This document shows, piece after piece, positions 11,476 through 23,042 of a stretch of 64,000 bases of DNA. The stretch comes from Macropodus opercularis (lineage: Eukaryota; Chordata; Actinopteri; Anabantiformes; Osphronemidae). The stretch spans positions 191,001 through 255,000 of the forward strand of contig CM061107.1 in the NCBI GenBank assembly GCA_030770545.1, written 5' to 3'. The position numbers were made by a program, and so were the translations under genes. How positions within the stretch are numbered: the stretch's first letter is position 1; each line of letters opens with the position of its first letter. The notes under the pieces are model-generated. The model made no database searches. It was given only the letters and a program-made list of their open reading frames with translations, and had not been told where the DNA came from.

Positions 11476-13503
11476 TTAAACCAACATGGCGGCTGTGGGT
11501 GCAGGACAGACAAGATCTAACTAAACTGCAGGATACAAAACTGTAAAAATACAAAATGATCATGTATCAAATTAAGTTCTTACAAATCAAACACACTGTT
11601 AAAAAGTTGGGGGTAGAGGTTGGATCAGCTCGTTAGGTTCTGTGGTTCTGAGGGCGTTGCAGGTGTTCGTGATCTGATGACTGAGAGTCAAAGACCTTGT
11701 GTGACTGGGCCGTGGATCGAGTAAATTGGTCCACACAGAAACACAGACATGATTGCTGAGCTGGTTTACATTCAGCAGGATGTGAGTCACCTGTTAAACT
11801 AACCTGTTGTTTGGATCATGTTCTACCACTGTGAAATAAGCTGGTGTCAGTGAAGACTCTCAGTCATCTGGGTGAGGTTGACTTGTGGCATCTGGACTTT
11901 CTGGATGCTGACCTTTATTTTCAGCTTGAAATGATTATCTATTCATCCAAGAAGCTTCCTCAGTCTGAGAAAAGTTGGTTCACCTGCTCTAACTCCCTCC
12001 CACCACCACTCGCTCCTCCCCTTCATTTGTCCACCTACTAACGAATCTATTCCAGGTGAAACCAACCTGGGGCATAAATGAATGGACTCCAGACAGGTTT
12101 TTTCAATGGCTCAACCTAAGGAGAAACAATACAGTAAGAGACGGCAGGCAGCATTTTAACACATTACTACTTCAGGCTACCACTGGATTTATTAGCAGCT
12201 GATGTGATGGAGGCGTTAACATATCTGGCTAAAGTTCACTTTGACCCTACATCTGCAGTCAGGTGTTGATGAGCTCACCCTGAAACAGACACCAAGAAGG
12301 AGTTCGCATCTAAAGTCATAGATTGTGTTCTATGCTAATGTCAGTTCTGTCTGGGTCGTCCGACCTGCTACCGACCTACTGACTCCTTTGAGTCAGTTAG
12401 TTCTGCCAGTCTGTGCCACCATCGCATCAGTTGTGTTACTGAGCTGCTAAAATGTAGTCAGAACCCAGCATTAGATGAAACCCACAGATATCAGATTTAC
12501 ATGGATCTGGACTATTCTGCTTTGACTATAATGGAGGCGTGAAAATTAAATCCTACGTACTCACTTAGGGACAATATACAGCATCAACTGGTCATATTGT
12601 GGATATATGAATAAAATGGACAAAAATCGTGCTAGAGACAACCCAAATTATCTGCAAACACCTGGGGTGGTGTGAACATTCGACCACAGCAGGTTCCACC
12701 AGTAATCCCAGTTTAAACGTATACTGGTGACAAAGTGAGGTGATGAGGACGTTTTAAAAACCTACTGTAACAGGACTAATTATATGGTGGCTCATTGCTT
12801 AACCATGTAGCTTCAGACAAGTATGTTCTTTGAGGCTTTAGCAATGGTGGAGGTACCTACAACCACGTTTTACAGGCTGCAGTACCAGTGTTTCAGGGTT
12901 TAGCACTTCTACTGCTGAAGGGTTTGGTGCCATTTGTTCAGCTGTAATAAAACATTTTAATTCAAACATTGTAGTGCAGCTATAACACCTTACTTTTCTA
13001 AAGACTGTGTAAGATGCAGCTTTAAAATCCTGCAGTCTGCTGCATTCCACTTGTTGGATCAGTACTAGCTGAGCTGTAGTGTAGTTGAGTTTGCAGGGTG
13101 TGAGTTTCTCTAAGACTTTTTTTAGGGTTGCGGTTGTTTCAGTGTTTTAACTACTGTTAAGCCTCGTGCAGCCTTCGAGGATGTCAAATGGAAAACAGGG
13201 GTCATCTAAGCTCAGAAACCACACTAGGGTTGGATGAAACAGACGATAAATCACAACACGCTTTATCTAGATGAATGGTTGGATGAACGTGTTCATCATG
13301 GACCCACGTGTTCATTGCTTGGATGTATCACCCACGAAGGCTGTTTGATCCAACCCTGGTGTGTGTGTTTGAGCTTAGAGCCCCTGGTTATCAGTGGGGT
13401 CGTTTGACCCTTGGAAGGCTGCACAAGGGTTAAAGGGAGGCCTATTAGTGCTATTGTTGCATTATGCAGTAAAAGTACTTCAGTACATCCAGCATCTGCT
13501 GCT

Positions 13504-16500
13504 TTAGGACAAAGAGGTGATGTTAGAGCGACCACCCGGAGGCGCCACAATCCTCTGAGCAGAACGCCGAGGAATGTGGTCATCGATCTGAGCTCCTGCA
13601 AGGCAGGGAAAAATGATCAGCTTAAGATGGACGCCTGTTGACACGTGTCTGCCGGTGTAAACGCTACCTGCAAGGGTGAATCCTGATTGGTGGAGGTTAC
13701 GGGGGCCAGTCTGGGCTTTGGGACAGGAAGGTCCTCTGCTGGTTGGAGTGGGTGGGACTGATTTACTCATACTGATAACATCATGGACTGGACCATCGTA
13801 GCTCCCACGAGGGACACCGCGAGCCTCTGCCATCTAAGCGAGACAAAGACGCACGTGGATACATCTGTGGTTAAGCAGCTGGTTGGTTCACTCATCGGCT
13901 GGTAGGTTACCTTGCTGCGAGCTCTAATCCTCTTGTACGCTGCATCAGGGAACGCTTTCCTTGGGACAAATCTTCCTGAACCCTCGGTGACACTGAGTTT
14001 TCCATCCTCCAGGACAACTCGACCGCCACTGATAACGACCGACGCCACACCCCGAAACTCAAAACCCTCCAGGATGTTGACTTCCACCATCTGCACAGAG
14101 TATGGAGTCAGTGACGGCTCAGTTAGTCACAGATACTGACTGATGGCGTCCTCACCAGGTTGTGAGTGGTTGCAGAAACCGTTCGGGTCTCCTTCGGGTT
14201 CCAGATGACAATATCAGCGTCAGATCCAACGGCGATCCGTCCTGAGCACAGAGTGAACAGAGTTTACTGTGACTATATGAAGAGCATGAAGTTCTCAGCA
14301 GCACATGTTACTGTCTGATATTTTCAGTTTCAGTTCGGATATTAGACACCACAGCTAAAGAAACTGTTAAGCTAACTCTTAACTGTTACAGGTGTGAAAC
14401 CGTGTGGTTCCCAGCTGTAACCTGTAAACCTCTTTATACCTTTTCTTGGGTAAATGTTGAACAGTTTAGCAGCGTTGGTGCTTGTCACTGCAACAAACTC
14501 ATTCTCATCCATCTTCCCTGTTGCCTGTAGGGACATAGGATAAGAAAACGTGGACAGACTGCCTGAAAGTGACCTCAGTTACCACGTGTATAAGGCCAAA
14601 GACTCTCACCACTGCTCGGTCCCAAACCACCGACATCCTCTCCTCTACCCCGTTGGTTCCCTCTGGGATCAGAGTGAAGTCGTCTTTCCCAACAGCTTTC
14701 TGAGCCGTGGAGAAGGTTGCGTGAGCGCTGGACGTCACCTGCAAATCTCCACTGCAAGAAGGCAGGACGAGCACCTGTCAGTTCCCCTACGTCGTTGAGT
14801 TGGTTCGCATGAATGCCAAGAGTGAGCTACAGCAATGCTAACCATGCTAACAGAGAAGTCAGGTACTGTGGGGTTGAAGGATCAGAGTTGAGAGGTGGGC
14901 TCATGACAAAGGCAGCAGCTGTGGCCCAGTCTTTGGACCAATAGTGAGAACCGTCAGCTGCGAGGCTGGCTGTGATTGGCTCCCCGTACACCACCATACC
15001 TGAGAACAGAAGCAGGAAGGTGTTTCAGTAGTGGTAGTCAGCTCCTCGGTGTGTTGAATGAAAACTGGGCATTGATGGGAGGTGACGAGCAGTTAAAACA
15101 GCCTTTTGGAATAGAAACTGATGTCACTGGAGGCCTCTGCGCTGTTGCTAGTTGTACTTCTGGTTTTGTAAAGTCTTAAACATTACATTTCATAGTGTCT
15201 TGAGACTGTTGTACTGTGTATATTCAGCTCAATGTAGAGTATGAGATGCCCACTAGATTAAAACGCTAGATTAGTCTCTGTGGCGTAAATAAATCACTAA
15301 ATTATAGATTGAATTGTAGCGAGGACAATGACACCCTGGTTCTGGTGGTTGGGACAGACAGGCCTAAACGGTGGGCACCTGCAAATATAGTCCAGATTAA
15401 AAGGACTTAATAAAGGTGAAGAGGGTGGGGCTGTCACCTTTCTTCCTGGCCTTGGCGATGACATCAGCAGCAGATTTACTCATCACTTTGGTAACGTACA
15501 ATGGGCAGTTGGCCTGTTTGGCAATGGTGACGGCCCGATACACAGCTTCCGTCTCCACCTGCAACGGCATTAGTTACACATGGACGACTGCCTCTACAGC
15601 TGTGCTGCAGATGGCTGTTACCTCCTCAGGATGAGATAAAATGTGTCCTTCGGGGCCAGTGATTCCGAGACCAAGAAGCTTCTTCTGTTCCTGAAACACA
15701 AACCAGCTTGAATCGCTACTCAAAGCGCTTCGATGCTGTGTCTCATTCAGCCATTCACACATTCACACGGCAGCTTGGTTCAGTGTCGCGTCCAAGGACA
15801 CTTCGGCACATGAGTGAATTCCCCACCATTGTTCAGTATATATTACCTCGTCGATGATGTCACCGTTCTCTGCATGCACCTGGGCAATGGCTCCAAGGTC
15901 CCGGAGAACACAGAAGGCCTCGTAGAGCTGTAACCATGACAACAGGGGACGTTCACATGACGCAAAACGACAACAACTACCGATCTATGTTTTATCTACC
16001 TGAGAGTCGGAGCTCTGGTATTTGTCTTTGTAGGCCATGAAGAACAGGAAGGAGTTCACACCTGAAACGCAGAAACTAATTAAAGACAGTTGAGACGTAA
16101 TAACCAGTTTCAGCCGGCAGAGTCAGGAGGATCTGAAGTCTGACAGCCGGTTAACTTCAGATGGTTCTGATTCCCCTGCTTCATTTCTGTGGTATCTGCT
16201 TTTGTTTTCTACGGGGATCGGACCTTTGTCTTTGACGAGGGTCTCCAGTTCCTCATAAAGCCCTTCATGCCAGCGCGTGATGTCCAGGTGGAGAGAGAAG
16301 TCACAGCATGACCTCTGCTCTCCAGTCTCCTTCCACTGATCAAACACGGACAGTAAACTAGCCCCAGGTTCCACTAGGACGTGGTCCACTGTAAGAAAAC
16401 ATCAGAACCATTAGACTGGGACCCAGACGGATCAGTGCCGAGGAACTCTTGGAGACAACTGACTGATAGTGGTGGTTCCTCCAGACAAGGCAGCTCTGGT

Positions 16501-17563
16501 TCCATGGTACCAGTCGTCAGCCGGGTTCAGGCCTTTCTGAGGAGAGCGCAGGTTAGTGTTGGCGTCGATTCCCCCGGGGATCACCAGCTGACCGTACGCA
16601 TCCGCCGTCTTCACCCCGGCCGGGACGATCAGGTTTTCCCCGATCTGTCTGATGGTGTGAGAGACAGGTAAACAACAGGACCCCTGACCAGACAAGATAT
16701 CACAGGCAGGATTTCTTACTTGATGATCCCATCTTCGATGTAGACGTCCGCATAAAACGACTGGTCGTCATTGACGATCTTTCCCCCTTTGATGATCAGA
16801 CGGTCACCCTGGAAACAGACAGAGAGGATGCTGGGTAAGCTGGATTCTGCACTCGCTGCACTGAATCTCCACCTGCAACCAAGCTCTGCTGTCGTTACTT
16901 CTGCAAGGACTCGGTTTGATAGAACTGTGGAGGAAACGCAGCAGGACATTCAGCGAACAAGCTACAAAGCATTTTTCATCTGAAGCATCAGGTGAACATT
17001 TGCAGGTCAGTCAGAGATTAGTCGACAGATCTTTTCCACAATTGATTTAACATGTAAAATTGAAACGCGTCAGCTTGTCCAATATGACGCTGGATCTCTG
17101 CGTTACACCAAATGACAGGTTGTATCCTCGGTCGCCCACCTGAGCCCGGTTCTGCAGCAGCTTCCGTCATTGAACATAAGCGTTAAGGTTCAATGAACCG
17201 GGTCAAAGAGCGATAGATTACTATGAGGCATCTTCCTGCCGACACACAGCTTCGCCATCAGTCCCAGGGAAATGCACCAGCACCTGAACTCACCGTGTTA
17301 CCGCGTAATAAGCGACTTGATTTAACACGTGCATATTCAAATAAAACCTGATTGAGGGGAGTGTAACGTGTAGAAGCCTTTAGAACCGAACTGGGCCGAA
17401 CCGAGCGGGTCCGCTGCAGACCCTCCTGGATCTGATGATTGACAGGCGGGGCCGCAGTATCCTCCCTCACCGACCCGGTATTTCTCCGCGCGACTCGGAC
17501 CAGTTCGGCTCCAGTTGGACCTACCGCGGATCTAGCGCCGGTCTTCTTGTTCTGGAACGACAT
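13504..17563 (-). CDS. dpysl4: dpysl4, dihydropyrimidinase-like 4 (CRMP family), short isoform, complete
   Basis: Collapsin response mediator protein: a dihydropyrimidinase-fold tetramer that binds tubulin/actin regulators in growing axons and lacks hydantoinase activity (family knowledge). Fifteen exons: 17525-17563, 16720-16808, 16464-16648, 16224-16388, 16000-16061, 15847-15927, 15622-15690, 15438-15558, 14843-14999, 14610-14751, 14440-14524, 14156-14241, 13911-14090, 13668-13833, 13504-13595. They total 1719 nt, 572 aa, the length of human DPYSL4. Landmarks are MSFQNKK at the N-terminus, GKIVNDDQSFYADVYIEDG, GITGPEGHILSHPEE, TSTNAAKLFNIYPRKG, RNLHQSGFTLAG and the family C-terminus APPGGRSNITSLS. 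SHPEE and the length favour DPYSL4 over DPYSL3. The start codon sits 62 nt downstream of a full CRE (TGACGTCA, 17626-17633). Confidence 0.95.
15718..15815. repeat. Short fragment of a common teleost interspersed repeat in a dpysl4 intron
   Basis: TCAAAGCGCTT, CATTCACACATTCACAC and GGTTCAGTGTCGCGTCCAAG in this order resemble the widespread fish repeat with GGTTCAGTGTCTTGCCCAAG and a following GACACTTCG. It lies in the intron between exons 15622-15690 and 15847-15927. Recognition is from memory of the family. Confidence 0.5.
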
Positions 17564-17700
17564 CCCGATCGATCAGTTGATTGATCCACACACACGCCCA
17601 CAGCTATTGTTACCGCCGTTCGTGGTGACGTCACGTTACCGACAACACGCAGTCACAGAGCTTCCGGCCCGAGTTCCAAAATAAAGCCCTTTAGTGTTTT
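17564..17700 (-). promoter_or_regulatory. dpysl4 proximal promoter with consensus CRE and ETS site
   Basis: GC-rich flank upstream of the short-isoform ATG. It contains a palindromic TGACGTCA (17626-17633), the full CREB/ATF consensus, and CTTCCGG (17661-17667), an ETS/GABP-type core. A TATA-like minus-strand tract (CTTTATTTTGG) lies near 17680-17690. Use as a promoter is inferred from position next to exon 1. Confidence 0.55.
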
Positions 17701-18331
17701 GAGGGGTTTAAAATGTTTGGGAAGTTTCCTGGAGAAAAGATTGAATTGAAATAGTGTCTAATTGATTTAATTAGTCCCAGGTACAAGAACCGGTCTCACT
17801 AATCCTCAATCTTAACTTATTCCTTTTTATTTACCGCCTCTCATATCCATTCACTAATGAAATAAATTAAGTGAGTTTGAAACAACCCTTCGGGGAATAA
17901 GCGGTAGAAGATGAATGAGTTGGAAACAATAACGCATCACTTACCTATGATTATTTTTATTAAACGTTTGACACGTGTTCGTACTTTTACTTTGAAAAGG
18001 GAACCCCGGGTGCGTTTTACGTGATGGATATCAATTGGCTGCCACAACCAGACAGACCTTGGGGGAGGTTAAAAAAATAGATGATATGGAATCACAACGA
18101 CCAATATGTCTAAAGAATGTGTCAAAGGCTGTTTATGGCTGATAATCGCTTGTTAAACTGCGCAACCCTACGCTTCCTGAACAGCAGGACGGCTAATACT
18201 GCAGGAAATGACCAGTAAAATGATTAAACATTTATCTCACTAGGTAAAACCAAGAACAAACTTTTAATGTGGTTTTTATTTTTGTTAGAAATAAGGCTAT
18301 TGTTTAAAAATCACAGCCTTGACGTTTTTAC
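17701..18331. other. Sequence between the two alternative dpysl4 first exons
   Basis: For the long isoform this is intron; for the short isoform it is upstream flank. It is A/T-rich and I see no motif or coding exon in it. Confidence 0.4.
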
Positions 18332-18586
18332 CTTCCCATAGCTTTCCCGCCCCGAGAGGAATACCATGGTCTGTCCTGTGGATGCAGGTCCTCTGTCCTC
18401 ATCATCGGTTCTGGTTCGAGCAGCTCTGCGTCGATGCGTCCGAGGACTGAAGGACTCAAAGTTCAAAGTTTTGTTCTCAAAAGCTCCTTCCACGCTGCAG
18501 AACATCCCTCCATACTTCATCCGAGGACGAGGAGAGTCCGAGCCCAGTCGGGACAGTAGAGACGAACAGTCGTCCTCATGAGACAT
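18332..18586 (-). CDS. dpysl4: Alternative long N-terminal first exon of dpysl4
   Basis: Single open exon of 255 nt (85 codons) from ATG 18586 to a GTAAAA donor after 18332, phase 0, in frame with dpysl4 exon 2 (16720-16808). The peptide has MSHEDDCSSLLSRL, then KYGGMFCSVEGAFENKTLNF. This matches the HEDD...KYGGMFCNVEGAFESKTLDF block of the long (TUC-4b-type) isoforms of CRMP proteins. Splicing it to exon 2 in place of the 13-codon exon 1 gives a 644-aa protein. The motif conservation and clean phase strongly support a real exon. Expression is inferred. Confidence 0.85.
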
Positions 18587-21500
18587 CACGAGCAGGTCTG
18601 TGGTCGTCCCAGACAGACAGGAGAAATAAAAGGAAAAAGAGGAGGAGGGGGAGACGAAAGGAGGTCATGGAGGCAGGAGGAGCAGCAACCGAAACCAACA
18701 GAGACAAATCAGTCTGTCGGGCTCAGAGTCCATTCATCCGATTTTCTGGACCAGATGCTGGAGAACCATCTGACCATCTTTAACACCCAGGGGCCTGGTA
18801 GCACAACCTGACAGTACTAGGCTCTGGCTCTGAACCATCAGGATCCATCCCGGTTCTCTGCTCTTCACTTCACAACACAGAACACAGACAGGACATTGGG
18901 CGGTGACTGCACACTGGACACAAACTCTACGATACCGGTGGAAAGAAACAACTACGGGACAAACAAGGTTCCGCAGGCTTTTGGGCTCAAATACAATGAC
19001 CTCGGTCAGAAAATGATGAGAGATCCAGGCTTTGTCTTTTAAACAATCTTGAAGTCTGACTATTGGTTTGTTTCAATTGATTTCATAGATAATATAAAAC
19101 ATAAGTGAGTGTCATCTGTGAGGAGATGTATAGACTGAAACGTATTGGACCAAGCACAGAACCCTGTAGAACTCCAAGGCGAAATTTTATGTTCATTAAC
19201 ATGAACACGCTGGAATCTGTTCAACAAATAAGTTTTAAACCATCCCAGTGCTACGTTCCAGTCTCTGTAGTAGAATGCTGTGATCACCTGGATTCCTAAA
19301 GTTATTGCTGCCGAGTTGTGAAGGGACACCACAACCACGACTCGGATCCTGGCTACAGAGCTGAAAAGAAGCCTGGGCTTGTTCTCCTTTCCCCGTGTGA
19401 ATGGGGAGACGCTGGGACGATGTAGATGTGGTGTTTCTTAGCTCATCTAACTCTTCTGTCCACAGAACGGTTTCCACCTCGAAAGCAGAACAAAACATTT
19501 GAAGGTCTTCAAACTTCAGTCTTTCCAAATAACTGATGTATTGTTTTTCCTGAGGTTCAGTCTGAGGTTAAAACCGTTGGGCAGAAAGAGAGCGACTGCT
19601 TCCGCCTCACTGAACTCAGGAGTCTTGTTGGCATTTTAACACAGCAACACACACAGTAAGACACACAGGTCAGTGCTCATTACTGCTTTGAATTCGCTTC
19701 AGTCCGAACTGGGCTGCGCTGCCCGTCACACTGAATCACCATCTCCCTGTCACACGCGTGTCGGGCCATAAAGTCCATGCTAACGTGACGTGCTCCTGTT
19801 TCCAGCTGAAGAGTCACTTCCCGTCTCAGAGAGTCTCATAGACAAAGTGCACACTACTGTAAACCTGAATACTGCCGCCATTTAAAAGCACGGTGTCACT
19901 TCAACACCCTTCATCACAACTAGGAGGAAGTGAGACCAGGGCCTGTGAACTCCGACCCTGCGAAGGCCAAGCCAAAAACAAGTGGGTAAACGTAGACTAC
20001 ACCGCCAAGCTAAAGCTCGATGAAGAACAAACCCGTCGACGCGTCAAAACACCCCTTCAGTAGGAAGCTGCCAGCACAACTGGTGGCTTGAGACTGTTGC
20101 ACCCGTTGGGCGGCAGCAGCAACAGCAGCAGCCCCTTCGTTGTGCGTTTCCACATGGAACCCCCAACCCGCTATTCGCCGTTTCATCCCTAGCTGACCTC
20201 GGACCAGACCGGGACCGGTTCTCTGTGGTGCCCAGGTCCAATAAGTGTGAATAGCTGAGCTGTACTGTCGTCTGCATGTGGGACAGGCCTGTGAGTGTTG
20301 GCGTGTTTCCAGAGAAAGGCTTTGAGTTATGCAAGAGTGGTCTGGCCTCTCTCTAAATACCACTAATTCTCTGTCCTCTGGAAAGATCTGCAGAATCACA
20401 CACTCGTTTCCCTCGTCTCTCAGCGGTTGGTTAGTGGTAACGACGCTCTGAATGGACTAAAACAAGAAATAGTCAACTAATAAATTCATCTTCGGTTCAT
20501 TAAGAATCAGAGAAACGGCAACAAAACAGATGCTCTAATATAAAAATAGCTGTAATTTTCCTGTTTATTTCTCATAGCTTTCAGGGAAAAGGGATTTTAG
20601 CTGCTACACGAACGAAGCCAAACCCAAATGACCCATGAGCCAGGAAACAAAGCGGTTTTGCGGATGAGTGGATTTAACCCTGATGAGCCCTGACTTAATC
20701 TTTATGTAGAGGGTGTGTCTTACATAACCATAATCTGAGAATGAAAACAGAACCGTAATGATCTGATGCTTCTGTCTGTGGTTTTTGATGTTCTTCACTG
20801 AATTCTCCTAATTTAGATGCAGAACATATTTTAATAGCAGGTGTATCATTCTCTCATTATCTGATCTATATTCACTTTCATCTAGTTTAGGCTTTAGATG
20901 CTGTGTATAAACTACAGTTTTGGCTCATTGCTGCTGTACTTCATTGTTGTTTGATTCATTCATTTTACCAAAGTCACTGATTTCCTGTCTCCACTGGAAC
21001 AACGATCAGAAAGAAACATATTTTTACACTATAAACAGACTTTTATTAGGAAAGAACACCTGAAACTGTCACTGACGTCCTGTTGACATCAGTTCCTGCT
21101 TCCACATTCCAATACGACACCATCATTGCATTGCACGTTACATCACGTCTAATAAAAATGCTAGCAGGTGCTTAGCATCTTAGCTATCCAAGTTAAATGC
21201 ATTTCCCATCTAGCAAAAGCTAACTTTGGCTAAATTGCTGTGTTCATGTCCCACACGTGTTAAGTCCACAGCACATTCCTCTATGACACCGGGCTCCCAC
21301 AGCCTCTCAGGGACCCAGAGTTCAAATAATACATATATCATTTTAAAGTGCAGCATCTTTTACCTCCTACTTCTGCACCAGTGTGAACTTCCCTCCTTCC
21401 CTAAAAAAAGCAGTGTTTGTGAAAACAAACTGATCAGATCAGACAGAAAGTCTCAAACCAAGTGACGCTAAAGGCCAACGTTAACTAAACCTCTATAAAA

Positions 21501-23042
21501 GCTTCCACTAGAACTGGTTTTCATTAGCTGAAGTGAACTTCTGCGTTTTACACGCTACTGAACTGTCTATTAAAAAAAGTCTATTATTTATATATATTAT
21601 TCTTTCCTCAGCAGGTGTCAGCTCAGTTTTTTTAAGAAGAGATTCAACTGTTGTTTCCACTGAACCCACTGAGAGACTTTGGATCTCAGACGGGTTCGGC
21701 AAAATTCAACACATAAAAACAGCAACAAGTGCAGTTCTACTGATACTGAAGCGAAGCAGGAGGACTGAGAGGAAACTACTGTCTCAATCAATGTCGAACT
21801 CTCCTTCTCGGACAACGACAGCTTCATTCAAGGATTTCTCCTGTGTTGCTTTTCTTTTCTTTTCTTATTGTAACATCAGTTTTCACTAAAAACTATAAAA
21901 CCTTGTAAAATCTGAACACAGCAGGTTTCAGCCACACCCACAAACACTGTTACATGATTTCTGTTGACAAACCAAACTCTTATTTTCACTTTTAACACAT
22001 ACATCAACCTCCTAACAACATCCAGATTCACAGACAGTCAGCAGCTTACAAGGGAAAAATTCAGCTTTTACTGGCGCCATCTACGGCAGTAGAATAAAGT
22101 GCATCGATCCAGCCTGAAGGGCTCAGGCCTGTTACCGGGACAACAGTGCAATGTGCCCTTAACCGCTTCGAAATTCAGAGTAGGCCAAGTTTGTATTAGA
22201 GTAGTTAGGAGCCTAAAGGACACCTAAGGAGAAAGATGACTTGGACTACATCGGTGTCCAGGCGTTTTGGGATGAAGTAGGTCTATCGGACCTCTACACA
22301 GAACCCAAGGCTTAACACAGGATTCAACACTGGACAAATCTAGCTTCATTTTTGTCTTTGAGAACTATAACTATTTTCAGCTGTTTAAAACCTGAACGAT
22401 ATTTCTCAGGTTGGTCAGGATCGTTTTGTTAGTGTTAGAAAATGAAGAGGAAACATCCTGATCTTCAACGTGCAGTCTGACAAATAGGATTTGACTCAGC
22501 CGTTATAAAGAAAGGCCCAATGCAGCCTTGTGCAGCCGTGAAGCATGTTCAAGGCCCTGAATCCTTGGAAGGTTTTAAGGAATAGCAGTCTGTGAAGAAA
22601 TCAGTTCAGATCACCTAAAGGTGGTCATTCAAAGGTACCAGAGCCTCTTCTCAGAACATTTGTGCTACTCAGTTTGAGTCTCAGATTGTGTCGGCCCAGC
22701 ACCAGTAGCTGGGTTTGATGCCAGAGCGTTTGTAGGGCTGCATACAGTAGATCTAGGCTTTAGTCATCCACACCCGCTTCAACTGGGACAATTTGGTGCT
22801 TCCATCAAACTGAATCTGGGGCATGTGTGAAACCCAGGTGTTCCACTACAATACACAATTCTTGTGGTTGGTTCTCAAGGCACCTTTTATGATTCAGCAG
22901 TTATCTAGCAAAGGAGTTTAGGCTCATGTGATTGGTGAAAGAGTTATTGTCAAATAAAACCATGTGTGGATCACTATGAGTCTACAACCTCAGAGTCTGG
23001 TGTTTTAAGTGCATCGAAACAAAGTCACGTCCTGTGGTGACA
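18587..23042. other. Intergenic region between dpysl4 long exon and ppp1r3c 3' end
   Basis: 4.5 kb without a supported exon. It holds the leader/promoter of the dpysl4 long isoform (to about 18900, inferred), a degraded interspersed repeat at about 19080-19275, and the 3' UTR of ppp1r3c at the right end. Frames such as 21533-21889 (+) and 20010-20399 (-, alanine-rich) lack homology and splice context. Confidence 0.5.
19080..19275 (+). repeat. Degraded teleost interspersed repeat (probably retroelement-derived)
   Basis: Phrases such as GGACCAAGCACAGAACCCTG, AAGTTTTAAACCATCCCAG, and CAGTCTCTGTAGTAGAATGC followed by TGTGATC, in this order, resemble a very common fish repeat. That repeat carries GAGCCTTGAGG, TATGATTTAAACCA and CTCTGTAGTAGAATATTATG. 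The copy is mutated and has no open frame. Family name not assigned. Confidence 0.45.

Larger units (their letters stand above)
10561..13503. other. Intergenic region between racgap1-like promoter and dpysl4 3' end
   Basis: No supported coding exon. It contains a tRNA-headed interspersed repeat (about 10800-10960), an inverted-repeat pair (11304-11475), and the dpysl4 3' UTR on the minus strand. A minus-strand AATAAA (TTTATT at 12188-12193) is a candidate poly(A) signal about 1.3 kb after the dpysl4 stop. The remaining unique sequence shows no feature. Confidence 0.5.

Noticed and set aside
20010..20399. 129-codon minus-strand frame with an alanine-rich stretch
   Set aside because: The alanine run comes from a short GCA/GCC repeat; no homologue recognised and no splice context.
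21533..21889. 118-codon plus-strand frame
   Set aside because: No recognisable domain, composition like non-coding DNA, nothing upstream resembling a promoter.
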